From Bog-473 sp963850095 (GTDB lineage Bacteria; Actinomycetota; Acidimicrobiia; Acidimicrobiales; RAAP-2), in the NCBI GenBank assembly GCA_963850095.1, contig CAWKJX010000004.1, positions 186,001 through 250,000 on the forward strand: DNA of 64,000 nucleotides, written 5' to 3'. Positions 6,855 to 14,855 of the stretch are shown piece after piece. Below the pieces are notes generated by a model. That model searched no databases. It was not told the origin of the DNA and saw only the letters and a list, made by a program, of their open reading frames with translations. Every line of letters begins with the position of its first letter. Position 1 is the stretch's first letter. A program made the position numbers and the translations under genes.

Positions 6855-8552
6855 CTACGAGTAGACCTGGACCTCGGAGATGCTCATGTTCGAGGGGCTG
6901 GGCGTGCTGGACGACAGCGACGTGTGCCAGCCCGAAGTGGCCGACGAGGCGACCTGGAGCTCAATGAGCAGGTAGTAGGCCTCCGAGGCCACGCTGCTGC
7001 TGCTCACCTGGTCCACCTCCTTGCCGTTGAGGTAGACGGTGACGGACTTGCCCGGGACGTACTCGAAGCCGTAGGTGTTGTAACCGGCGGTGATGTCGGT
7101 GCCGCCGCTGGACCATACGTTCTGCTGCTGGCCCGAGCCGAGGAAGAGGTCGGTGTGGCCCTGGTCGTTGGGGCTCGAGCCCGGCCATCCGCCTTCGTAG
7201 CCGTCGAACTCCTGCGCCGAGTTGGACGGGAGGAACCACAGCGCCGGCCACATGCCGTCCGAGGTGTCGGGCATCTTGGCGCGGATCTGCACGTACCACC
7301 CCGAGGTGGGCAGCGTGAACTTGGAGGACACGACACCCGAGACCCAGTTGAAGCCCTTGGAGTAGCCGGCGTCGGCCGAGGTGGTCTGGCGGGCGGCCAG
7401 GGTCAGCCCGTTGTCGACGGTGGCCTGCGACGGGGCCCAGTAGGCCGCCTGGTTGGACCCGGCGGACGAGTCGCCGCTCGGCAGGCTCTCGTCGTTCCAG
7501 ACCGAACCCGGAGCGAGCTCGGGCGTCCAGTTCGGGTCGAGCGACGAGCCCGAGAACGTGTCGTCGAAGGTCATTTGGCTCGACGTGTAACCCGACGGCG
7601 GCGCCATCTGACCCTGGGGCGACGTCGAGGACGATCCGGTGCCGGTGCTCAGGACGGACAGTGCGGACCCGACGACCGGCTGGGGCAGCGCCAAGCCGTT
7701 GGCGCCGAACGAAACGGCGTCACCATGGGGGTAGACGGCGCCGTCGGTGGCCGCCTCCCAGTAACCCTCCCCGTCCGGGGTGGCCGTGATGGCCGAGACC
7801 GGGGCCAGGTCGAGCGCAGGGGTCGATCCGAAGAAACCGGCGTCGCCGAAGCTGAAGATGCCGCCGTCGCGCGCCGCCATCCAGTAGCCGCCGCCGTTGG
7901 GTGTGGTCGCCATGCCGACGATGGGCTGGTTCAGGCGGATGCTGCCGGTCGATCCGAAGAAGCCGGCGTCGCCGTAGTTGAAGATGCCCCCGTCGCCGGC
8001 TACCAACCAGTAGCCCTTGCCGTCGGAGGTGGACTCCATGCCGACGATGGGCTCATTGAGGTGCAGGCTGCCGGTCGAGCCGTAGAAGGCGGCGTCGCCA
8101 TAGGAGAAGATGCCCCCGTCGGAGGCCACCTCCCAGTAGCCCTTCCCGTCGGGGGTGGTCGCCATGCCGACGATCGGCGCGTTGAGCGGCTGGCCGCCCA
8201 TGGAGCCGTAGAAGGGTGCGTCGCCGTAGGAGTAGACGGCGCCGTTCGCCGCCGTCTCCCAGTAGCCACCGCCGCCGGGGGCGGCTGCCATTCCGACGAT
8301 GGGGGAGGCCCACTGGTTGCTGGCCGAGCCGTAGTTGGGCGCACCGCCGACGCTGAGGACTGCCCCGTCGCGATCCACCAGCCATTCGCCTGGCACCGAG
8401 GCGGCACCCGCCGAATGCGAGCCGCGAGTGGTGAGTGCCGACGTCAGGAACGCGGTCAAGCAGTATGCGACGGCGAGGAGCGCCAGGCCGAGTACCGGCA
8501 GTTTGCGCTTACTGGACTTAGACGCGGACGTGAAAGGACCTGCGGGTTTCAC
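6855..8552 (-). CDS. secreted GH16 beta-glucanase-like enzyme with six-unit repeat domain (copy 1)
   Basis: About 565 residues. The GTG start at 8552 has AGGGGGA before it. A basic N-terminus and one hydrophobic helix (LPVLGLALLAVAYCLTAFL) form a signal or anchor. Six ~42-residue units follow, each with a YWEVASDGGIFSYGDAAFYGS-type core. The C-terminal ~240 residues are a glycoside hydrolase family 16 domain with the catalytic EFDGYE motif (ExDxxE form), which in the family cleaves beta-1,3/1,4-glucans or related polysaccharides. The repeats are predicted to form a propeller (inference). A near-identical GH16 domain follows in the gene at 9083, so the two arose by tandem duplication. Confidence 0.85.
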   Translation of the reverse strand: MKPAGPFTSASKSSKRKLPVLGLALLAVAYCLTAFLTSALTTRGSHSAGAASVPGEWLVDRDGAVLSVGGAPNYGSASNQWASPIVGMAAAPGGGGYWETAANGAVYSYGDAPFYGSMGGQPLNAPIVGMATTPDGKGYWEVASDGGIFSYGDAAFYGSTGSLHLNEPIVGMESTSDGKGYWLVAGDGGIFNYGDAGFFGSTGSIRLNQPIVGMATTPNGGGYWMAARDGGIFSFGDAGFFGSTPALDLAPVSAITATPDGEGYWEAATDGAVYPHGDAVSFGANGLALPQPVVGSALSVLSTGTGSSSTSPQGQMAPPSGYTSSQMTFDDTFSGSSLDPNWTPELAPGSVWNDESLPSGDSSAGSNQAAYWAPSQATVDNGLTLAARQTTSADAGYSKGFNWVSGVVSSKFTLPTSGWYVQIRAKMPDTSDGMWPALWFLPSNSAQEFDGYEGGWPGSSPNDQGHTDLFLGSGQQQNVWSSGGTDITAGYNTYGFEYVPGKSVTVYLNGKEVDQVSSSSVASEAYYLLIELQVASSATSGWHTSLSSSTPSPSNMSISEVQVYS

Positions 8553-8665
8553 GGGTGTTTCCCCCTGTTCCGTTCCTCCCGGCCCCCTAGCCGGGAGATT
8601 CTCTCCACAAGGACAACGAGGGTGGCCGGCGGGTCTTACGGTCATTTCTTGTTGAAGAGTTGGTG
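8553..8665 (-). promoter_or_regulatory. conserved structured 5' leader of GH16 gene 1
   Basis: The region before the GTG start is strikingly similar to the one before the paralogue at 10942. Shared blocks include CTTCAACAAGAAA, ACCCTCGTTG, and a hairpin at 8575-8597 whose loop reads CTAGGGGG between CTCCCGG and CCGGGAG. A second helix can form between AATGA and TCGTT; in the other copy it is AACGA with TCGTT, a change that keeps pairing. This suggests an RNA element that controls both genes. I could not match it to a known riboswitch. Confidence 0.5.
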
Positions 8666-8845
8666 GGGATCGCCGGGCAGCCTGACCTCCTCCGCTGCTC
8701 TGGGGCGATTCAGGCCGGCGTTTCGAGGGCGTCGATCGAAGGGGTCGCCCGGCGACGACGAGGAGTGACCAGGGAGCGCGATGCCGCACGCGCCTGTGAC
8801 TCTGCTCGGTGGCGTCTCGTTTTGTCCGCCATCCCGCGATCACGA

Positions 8846-8942
8846 ACCACGGTGGGCGGACCACGGTGTGCGGACCACGGTGTGCGGACCACGGTGTGCG
8901 GACCACGGTGTGCGAACCACGGTGTGGAACCACGGTGTGCGC
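8846..8942. repeat. 14-bp tandem repeat, about seven copies
   Basis: The unit ACCACGGTGTGCGG is repeated head to tail about seven times; the outer copies diverge and one is a base short. It lies 290-390 bases upstream of the first GH16 gene. Just beyond it are two further near-copies of GTACGAACGACCG. No spacers are present, so it is not a CRISPR array. It could be a regulator-binding array or a simple slippage repeat. Confidence 0.85.
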
Positions 8943-8998
8943 GTACGAACGACCGTGTACGAACAACCGGAACGGCGTTGTATCCGAGAACACCAACG

Positions 8999-9052
8999 GC
9001 GGTGAGCCGCCGCCGGTCAACTCGGGGAGCTGAACCGGTCGGCGGTCACCGC
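8999..9052 (-). terminator. hairpin after GH16 gene 2
   Basis: GCGGTGAGCCGCCGCCGGT at 8999-9017 pairs with ACCGGTCGGCGGTCACCGC at 9034-9052 with two small bulges and a 16-base loop. It lies about 30 bases past the stop codon of the minus-strand gene at 9083, so it is a likely terminator. No T-tract is seen. Confidence 0.5.
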
Positions 9053-9082
9053 CGGGGGGTGATCGGTTGAGGCTGAGAGGGT

Positions 9083-10942
9083 CTACGAGTAGACCTGCAC
9101 CTCCGAGATGCTCATGTTCGAGGGGCTGGGCGTGCTGGACGACAGCGAGGTGTGCCACCCCGAAGTGTTCGACGAGGCGACCTGGAGCTCAATGAGCAGG
9201 TAGTAGGCCTCCGAGGCCACGCTGCTGCTGCTCACCTGGTCCACCTCCTTGCCGTTGAGGTAGACGGTGACCGACTTGCCCGGGACGTACTCGAAGCCGT
9301 AGGTGTTGTAACCGGCGGTGATGTCGGTGCCGCCGCTGGACCACACGTTCTGCTGCTGGCCCGAGCCGAGGAAGAGGTCGGTGTGGCCCTGGTCGTTGGG
9401 GCTCGAGCCCGGCCACCCGCCTTCGTAGCCGTCGAACTCCTGCGCCGAGCTGGACGGGAGGAACCACAGTGCCGGCCACATGCCGTCCGAGGTGTCGGGC
9501 ATCTTGGCGCGGATCTGCACGTACCACCCCGAGGTGGGCAACGTGAACTTGGACGTGATCACGCCCGAGACCCACTTGAACCCCTTGGAGTAGCCGGCGT
9601 CGGCCGAGGTGGTCTGGCGGGCGGCCAGGGTCAGCCCGTTGTCGACGGTGGCCTGCGACGGGGCCCAGTAGGCCGCCTGGTTGGACCCGGCGGACGAGTC
9701 GCCGCTGGGCAGGCTCTCGTCGTTCCAGGTGGATCCCGGAGCGAGCGAAGGCGTCCAGTTCGAGGTGTTGAGCGACGAGCCCGAGAAGGTGTCGTCGAAG
9801 GTCATCTGGCTCGACGTGTAACCCGACGGCGCTGCCATCGAACCTGCGGGCGCGGTGGTCGTCGTGGGCGGTGGCGTCGTGGTGGTCGTGGGCGGCGCCG
9901 TCGTGGAGGTCGTGGTGGCCGGCCTCGTGGTGGGCGTCGTCGTGGCCGGCCTCGTGGTGGACGTCGTGGTCGGCGGCGCCGTGCTGGGCGTCGTCGTGGG
10001 CGGCTCCGTCGTGGTCGTGGTCGACCCGCCGGTGGAGATCGTGATCGTGACGGTGGCGACGCCGACGACGGGCTCGGTCAGCGACATGCCCTTGGTCGAT
10101 CCGACCGGGGCGACCGCGTCGCCGTGCGGGTAGAGCGCGCCGTTGGTGGCGGCTTCGAGGTACCCCTTGCCGTCGGGGCTGGCCGTGATGGCCGAAACCG
10201 GGGCCAGGCCCTGCGCCGGGGTCGAACCGTGGAACACGGCGTCACCGAAGGAGTAGACGTTGCCGTTGCGAGCCGCCATCCAGTAGCCGTGGCCGTCGGG
10301 GGTCGTGGCCAGGCCGACCACGGGCTGCACGAGGTGGATGCTGCCGGTCGACCCGTAGTAGCGGGCGTTGCCGTAGTTGAAGATGCCGCCGTCGGAGGCC
10401 ACCTCCCAGTAGCCCTTGCCGTTGGGCGTGGCGGCCATGCCCACGATGGGCGCGTTCAGGACATGGCTGCCGGCGGAGCCGAAGTTGCCGGCGTCGCCGT
10501 AGGGATACACGCGGCCGTCGGAGGCCACCTCCCAGTAGCCCTTGCCGTTGGGGGTGGCCACCATGCCGACGATGGGCGAGGCCCACTCGTTGCTGGCCGA
10601 GCCGAAGTAGCCGGCGTCACCGTAGGGATACACGCGGCCGTCGCGGGCCACCTCCCAGTAGCCACCACCGTCGGGGGTGGCCGCCATGCCCACAATGGGC
10701 GAGGCCCACTGGTTGGTGGCCGAGCCGTAGGTGGGTGCACCGTCCATGCTGAAAATGGCCCCGTCACGGTCCACCAGCCAGGCGGCCGAGGAAGTGTCCG
10801 CCCCGGCCGAGTGCGAGCGGGGCGTGGTCAGCGCGGCGGTCACCAGTGCGGTCGCGCAGTAAGCGGCGGCGAGCAAGGCCAGCACGAGCACCGGCAGCTT
10901 CCGCTTCTTGGACGCGGACGTGAAAGCATGTGCGGGTTTCAC
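9083..10942 (-). CDS. secreted GH16 beta-glucanase-like enzyme with six-unit repeat domain (copy 2)
   Basis: About 619 residues, paralogue of the gene at 6855. The GTG start at 10942 follows AGGGGGA. Order: basic N-terminus, hydrophobic helix (LPVLVLALLAAAYCATALV), six ~42-residue repeat units, a ~65-residue Thr/Pro linker absent from copy 1, and a GH16 domain with EFDGYE. The GH16 domains of the two copies are almost identical, whereas the repeat domains differ more, as if the catalytic part had been copied or homogenised recently. The Thr/Pro linker is typical of secreted multidomain hydrolases. A terminator-like hairpin follows the gene. Confidence 0.85.
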   Translation of the reverse strand: MKPAHAFTSASKKRKLPVLVLALLAAAYCATALVTAALTTPRSHSAGADTSSAAWLVDRDGAIFSMDGAPTYGSATNQWASPIVGMAATPDGGGYWEVARDGRVYPYGDAGYFGSASNEWASPIVGMVATPNGKGYWEVASDGRVYPYGDAGNFGSAGSHVLNAPIVGMAATPNGKGYWEVASDGGIFNYGNARYYGSTGSIHLVQPVVGLATTPDGHGYWMAARNGNVYSFGDAVFHGSTPAQGLAPVSAITASPDGKGYLEAATNGALYPHGDAVAPVGSTKGMSLTEPVVGVATVTITISTGGSTTTTTEPPTTTPSTAPPTTTSTTRPATTTPTTRPATTTSTTAPPTTTTTPPPTTTTAPAGSMAAPSGYTSSQMTFDDTFSGSSLNTSNWTPSLAPGSTWNDESLPSGDSSAGSNQAAYWAPSQATVDNGLTLAARQTTSADAGYSKGFKWVSGVITSKFTLPTSGWYVQIRAKMPDTSDGMWPALWFLPSSSAQEFDGYEGGWPGSSPNDQGHTDLFLGSGQQQNVWSSGGTDITAGYNTYGFEYVPGKSVTVYLNGKEVDQVSSSSVASEAYYLLIELQVASSNTSGWHTSLSSSTPSPSNMSISEVQVYS

Positions 10943-11056
10943 GATGAGAATCCCCCTGTTTCCGTGTCCTCCCGACCCCCTAGCCGGGAGGTTTTCTCCA
11001 CCAAGGCAACGAGGGTCCTCCGGGGGTCTTGCGGTCGTTTCTTGTTGAAGCGTTGC
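10943..11056 (-). promoter_or_regulatory. conserved structured 5' leader of GH16 gene 2
   Basis: Counterpart of the leader at 8553. It keeps CTTCAACAAGAAA, ACCCTCGTTG and a hairpin at 10968-10991 with the loop CTAGGGGG between CCTCCCGG and CGGGAGG, in the same order and spacing before the start codon. The rest of the 415-base gap up to 11357 shows no gene; it contains a terminator-like hairpin for the next gene. Confidence 0.5.
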
Positions 11057-11322
11057 GTGGGGCTGCTGCTCACCGCGACCGACCGGCGCCGGCCGTGCAT
11101 CAGCTGGGCCAGCTGCGTGACTGGGGCGCTCACATCCGTGGCGTGCCGGGCCCCGCGACCGCAACGAACTTGTGCGCGTCGATGCAAGGGTCGCTTGCGC
11201 GACGGCGCCGGCGCGCCATGTCGCCGGCGCAATGTTTTAGGGGGCCTTAAGGATGCTTTGAGCGTGCGTCAATCCGTGGGTGGAGCGACGTGACCGACGG
11301 GGCCCCGCTCACCCATGGTCGG

Positions 11323-11345
11323 GGTGTCGTGGGGGCACCGACACC
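11323..11345 (-). terminator. possible terminator after the cyclase gene
   Basis: GGTGTCG at 11323-11329 pairs with CGACACC at 11339-11345 around a nine-base loop. It sits 12 bases past the stop of the cyclase-fusion gene on the minus strand. The stem is short and no T-tract follows. Confidence 0.35.
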
Positions 11346-11357
11346 GGGCGATGCGGC

Positions 11358-12707
11358 TCAGGCGCGCTCCACCGCCAGCACCTGCCACTCGTCGGGCACC
11401 CCCTTGAGGTTGTGCCGGCCCCGGTCGTCGAACACGATGCCAGACCCGACCACCAGGTCGCGCACCGTTCCCGTCACCAGCACCTCGCCCGCCGCCGCCA
11501 GGGCCGTCACCCGCGACGCGATGTGCACGGCCAGCCCGCCGATGTCGTCGCCCCGCAGTTCGACCTCGCCCGCGTGCAGCCCGGCCCGCAGCTCCAGTCC
11601 CGAGTTGGCCGCCGCGGCCACCATGGCAACCGCACAGCGCACCGCCTGCGCCGGCGCGGCGAAGCGGGCCATGATGCCGTCGCCCGTCGTCTTCACCAAC
11701 AGCCCGTCGTGGCGGGACAGCAGGCGCGCCACGTTGACGTCGAACTCGTCGAGCGTCGCCCGCCATTGCCGGTCGCCCGCCGCCGCGGCCCGCCCGGTCG
11801 AGTCCACGATGTCGGTGAAGAGCACGGTGGAGAGCATGCGTTGCGCCGCCTGCGGGCTGCGCTCACCCGTGACGAACTCCTCCATTTCGTCGACGATGGA
11901 GTCGAACTCGCCCGCCCAGGCCAACAGGTCGGGCCCCGGGAAGGTCATGAAGCGTGCCCCGTCGATGTGCTCGGCCAAATAGCGGCCGTGCTCCACCAGG
12001 TCGATGAAGCCCTCGGTGCGTGACATGACCAGCGTCGGACATCGCACCTCCGCCAGCAGGTCGCGCACGTCCGAGGTGAAGGTGATCAGGTTGAAGGCGA
12101 TGGCCGTGGCCGGGCTGGCCCCGCGGCGGGCGGCTCGTCCCCACCACTGGGCGAAGCCGACCCGGCGGGCCAGGCTGGGGGCGAAAATGGCGATGTCCTG
12201 GGGTACGGCGTCGTCGTCGACCGCCACCTCTATGTACTGCGATGTGTCCACCGTGAGCTCGTCCGGAACCCCGAACTCGTAGTCGGGCGCCCGGCCCACC
12301 CGCGCCGTGCCGTTGATCACGATCAGCGCCGCCACCCGTTCGGGATGGTGGGCGGCCAGCCAAATGGCCGCCATCGAACCGCCCGTGTTGCACAGGACCA
12401 CGGCCCGCGCGCATCCGGCGGCGTCGAGCACGGCCAGGGCGTCGTTCGCCCACACCTCCACCGAAGGCGCCGTCCCGGCCGGCAGGGGATCGGACAGCCC
12501 GAGGCCGCCCGCGTCGAAGCGGATCAACCGCGAGAAGGCGGCCACGCGCTCGGTGTAGCCCAGCCAGTTGGGCTCGTCGACGGTCTCGTCGATCGAAATC
12601 ATGAGCCCGTGGTTGAACTCGAGCACGTCCACCGGACCGGCGCCCCAAATCTGGTAGCCGATGTGCACGCCGTCGCGCACCGCGTAGCGGGTCAGCGGCG
12701 CGTCCAT
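11358..12707 (-). CDS. alpha/beta-hydrolase and class III adenylate cyclase fusion
   Basis: About 449 residues from the ATG at 12707; a longer start at 12788 would run into the upstream gene. Residues 1-255 are an alpha/beta-hydrolase fold. Residues 290-449 are a class III nucleotide cyclase domain with metal-binding aspartates in LFTDIVDST (Asp299) and TTGDGIMARF (Asp343). This order is known from mycobacterial Rv1900c (LipJ), so cAMP synthesis is likely. Where hydrolases carry the nucleophile elbow GxSxG, this protein has CNTGGS (106-111) with Asn at the apparent serine position, so the hydrolase part may be a sensor rather than an enzyme. It is downstream of the amidohydrolase gene, 31 bases apart. 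Confidence 0.85.
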   Translation of the reverse strand: MDAPLTRYAVRDGVHIGYQIWGAGPVDVLEFNHGLMISIDETVDEPNWLGYTERVAAFSRLIRFDAGGLGLSDPLPAGTAPSVEVWANDALAVLDAAGCARAVVLCNTGGSMAAIWLAAHHPERVAALIVINGTARVGRAPDYEFGVPDELTVDTSQYIEVAVDDDAVPQDIAIFAPSLARRVGFAQWWGRAARRGASPATAIAFNLITFTSDVRDLLAEVRCPTLVMSRTEGFIDLVEHGRYLAEHIDGARFMTFPGPDLLAWAGEFDSIVDEMEEFVTGERSPQAAQRMLSTVLFTDIVDSTGRAAAAGDRQWRATLDEFDVNVARLLSRHDGLLVKTTGDGIMARFAAPAQAVRCAVAMVAAAANSGLELRAGLHAGEVELRGDDIGGLAVHIASRVTALAAAGEVLVTGTVRDLVVGSGIVFDDRGRHNLKGVPDEWQVLAVERA

Positions 12708-12738
12708 ACCGCTGCGGTCTACCGGGACGCCTGAGAAG

Positions 12739-14463
12739 TCAGCGCGCCCCGCGCAGCAGTCCGCCCGGCCGGTCCCCGGTCGGCTCACCGCGCTCGAAGG
12801 TGACCGTCCCCTTCTTTATTGTGCTGACGTACCCCTCGGCGCGCTGGAGGAGGCGGCGGCCCCCGGCCGGCAGGTCGTGGCGCACGAACGGCGTCCCGAG
12901 GGCCAGGGCGTCGTAGTCGATGACGTTGAAGTCGGCCAGTGCGCCCACCTCCACCGTGCCCCGGTCCGACAGGCCGTAGAGGCGGGCCGTGTCGTGCGTC
13001 TGCTTCTTCACCACGTACTCGAGGGGCAGCGTGGCGCCCCGGGAGCGGTCACGTGTCCAGTGCGTGAGCATGAACGTGGGCATGGAGGCGTCGCAGATGG
13101 TCCCCGTGTGCGCGCCGCCGTCGGAGAGGCCGAGCAGGCCGCGCGGATGCTGGAGCATGTCGTAGACGTGCTCGAGGTCGCCCGTGGCGTAGTTGAGGAT
13201 GGGGAGGTACAGGAGACCCTCGCCGCCGTCGGCCGCCATTTCGTCGTAGGCCACCTCCAGCGGGGTGAGGCCCCGGGCCGCGGCCAGGCCGGCCAGCGAG
13301 CGCTCGGGCCCCGGCTCGTAGTCGGGCGGGTCGCCCAGCACGAACGTGCGCCCGTACGCCTTCTCCATCGCCTCGGCCTCGGCCGGCGTCGACGGCGTCC
13401 ACGACGTAATGGCCCGCCGGAGCTCGGGGTCGCCCAGCGCCTGGGCCAGATCGGCCTTCGACAGCTTGCGCCGGCGCAGCTCGCGGTAGGCGGGGATGTC
13501 CGAGAAGAGGCAGAGAGTGGCGTGGTGCCCGGTGAGGAGCCCGGTCGCCCGCCCGGCGATCTGCGGGTAGAGCTGTGCGCCCTCGGCGCACGCCTCGAGG
13601 GACGCCGCCAGCTGCTTGCGCCACAGGTCGGGATCGTCGTCCACCTGCAGCAGCACGTAGGAGACCGGCCGCTCGATGGCCGCCGACAGGCGACGCATCC
13701 AGTCGACTTCGAGCCAGGCGTCGCCCAGCAGCTCGCCGGCCGAGCCGATGGGGGCGAGCTCGAAGACGCCGGTGCCCGCCTCGGCCAGCGCGGCCCCGAT
13801 GCCGAAGAGCTCGTCCTCGGCGGCGTAGGTCCCGGGCACCGGCTCGCCGTCGACGGCCCGGTGGCCCAGTGTGCGCGAGGTGGAGAAGCCGAGCGCGCCG
13901 GCCCGCAGCCCCTCGAGCACGATGGCGCGCATGGCCTCGATGTCCTCCGCGTTCGCCGGCTCGTTCTTGGCCCCCCGGTCGCCCATGACGTAGGCCCGCA
14001 CGGCGCCGTGGGGGATCTGCGTGCCGACGTCGACGGTCCAGTGCCTCCGCTCCAGGGCGTCGAGATACTCGGGGAACGTCTCCCATTCCCACTCGATCCC
14101 CTCGGCCAGCGCCGTCCCGGGAATGTCCTCCACCCCCTCCATGAGGCCGATGAGCCAGTCGTGGCGCTCCGGCGCCGCCGGCGCGAAGCCCACACCGCAG
14201 TTGCCCATGACGAGCGTGGTCACCCCGTGCCACGAGGAGGGCGCCAGCTCGGGGTCCCAGGTGGCCTGCCCGTCGTAGTGCGTGTGGATGTCGACCCACC
14301 CGGGGGTGACCAGCAGGCCGTCGGCGTCGATGATGCGGGTGGCGCCGCCCGGCACCTGCCCCACGTCGGTGATGCGGCCGGAGTCCACCGCGACGTCCGC
14401 CTGCCTCGCCTCGGCGCCCGTCCCGTCGACGAGCGTCCCCCCCTTGATGATCAGGTCGTGCAT
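12739..14463 (-). CDS. N-acyl-D-amino-acid deacylase family amidohydrolase
   Basis: A 574-residue amidohydrolase, the usual D-aminoacylase/dihydroorotase-like size. It opens with DLIIKGGTLVDGTG, then GWVDIHTHYDGQATWD (the HxH metal motif) near residues 53-68, MGNCGVGFAP around 84-93 (the cysteine that replaces the bridging carboxyl-lysine in D-aminoacylases), and LSDGGAHTG near residue 450, the conserved aspartate region. It probably hydrolyses N-acyl groups or related amide bonds. The start codon sits only eight bases after a 16-bp hairpin and has no clear Shine-Dalgarno site. The cyclase fusion follows on the same strand. Confidence 0.85.
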   Translation of the reverse strand: MHDLIIKGGTLVDGTGAEARQADVAVDSGRITDVGQVPGGATRIIDADGLLVTPGWVDIHTHYDGQATWDPELAPSSWHGVTTLVMGNCGVGFAPAAPERHDWLIGLMEGVEDIPGTALAEGIEWEWETFPEYLDALERRHWTVDVGTQIPHGAVRAYVMGDRGAKNEPANAEDIEAMRAIVLEGLRAGALGFSTSRTLGHRAVDGEPVPGTYAAEDELFGIGAALAEAGTGVFELAPIGSAGELLGDAWLEVDWMRRLSAAIERPVSYVLLQVDDDPDLWRKQLAASLEACAEGAQLYPQIAGRATGLLTGHHATLCLFSDIPAYRELRRRKLSKADLAQALGDPELRRAITSWTPSTPAEAEAMEKAYGRTFVLGDPPDYEPGPERSLAGLAAARGLTPLEVAYDEMAADGGEGLLYLPILNYATGDLEHVYDMLQHPRGLLGLSDGGAHTGTICDASMPTFMLTHWTRDRSRGATLPLEYVVKKQTHDTARLYGLSDRGTVEVGALADFNVIDYDALALGTPFVRHDLPAGGRRLLQRAEGYVSTIKKGTVTFERGEPTGDRPGGLLRGAR

Positions 14464-14471
14464 GGGGCAGA

Positions 14472-14518
14472 TCGTCTCACGCCGGCCAGCCGCACGCCCA
14501 CCGGCCGGCGTGAGACGA
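14472..14518 (-). terminator. perfect 16-bp inverted repeat between the zinc protein and amidohydrolase genes
   Basis: TCGTCTCACGCCGGCC at 14472-14487 is fully complementary to 14503-14518, with a 15-base loop. On the minus strand it is a strong candidate terminator for the zinc-protein gene ending at 14578. The stem also reaches within eight bases of the amidohydrolase start codon, so if transcription reads through it could hide the translation start. Confidence 0.6.
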
Positions 14519-14577
14519 ACGCAGGTGACCCCGGTGGGCCGGGTTCACCTTTCCCACGACTCGTGTTCAGGTGGTGC

Positions 14578-14739
14578 TCAGGTGGCGGCCTTGGCCTTGC
14601 CCAGAATGCGGTTCATCTTGGTGCCACATTCGGGGCAGGTGCCCTGGGCGGCCCGCCGCCCGTTGGCCAGCTCGACTTCCTGGCCGTCGAAGTTGCGCTT
14701 CTCACGGCACTTGACGCAGTACCCCTCGTACTCAGCCAT
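14578..14739 (-). CDS. small zinc-finger protein, DUF5679-like
   Basis: A 53-residue protein starting MAEYEGYCVKCREKRNF and ending in a basic, alanine-rich tail. Two pairs, CVKC and CPEC, make a four-cysteine zinc-binding site. Length and motif order match DUF5679, a small actinobacterial family of unknown role. The ATG at 14739 follows AAGGAG at a good distance. The gene stands alone on the minus strand, diverging from the DinB gene at 14856, and is followed by the strong hairpin at 14472. Confidence 0.85.
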   Translation of the reverse strand: MAEYEGYCVKCREKRNFDGQEVELANGRRAAQGTCPECGTKMNRILGKAKAAT

Positions 14740-14842
14740 GGCGACTCCTTCTCTTCGGTGATGGCCTGGACGGGGGTCGAACGTAGCGGGAGGGTTACGA
14801 AAATTGGGGGATGGTCACACAGCCGGCGGCCCGAGGTGGCGG

Positions 14843-14848
14843 TAGGGT
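14843..14848 (+). promoter_or_regulatory. candidate leaderless -10 element
   Basis: TAGGGT is seven bases before the ATG of the DinB-family gene; no Shine-Dalgarno motif is present. Confidence 0.45.
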
Positions 14849-14855
14849 CGGGGCC

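Noticed and set aside
8553..8665. Class I cyclic-di-GMP or c-di-AMP riboswitch before the GH16 genes.
   Set aside because: Some short stretches are reminiscent, but the conserved core sequences of these aptamers are not present; left as an unassigned structured leader.
8846..8942. Possible CRISPR array.
   Set aside because: Units are 14 bp, directly adjacent and without spacers, and no cas genes are near.
9152..11293. A 713-codon plus-strand frame opposite GH16 gene 2, and a similar one through 6312-8768 opposite copy 1.
   Set aside because: The Arg/Gly/Val-rich composition follows the antisense of the repeat units; the minus strand encodes clear GH16 enzymes.
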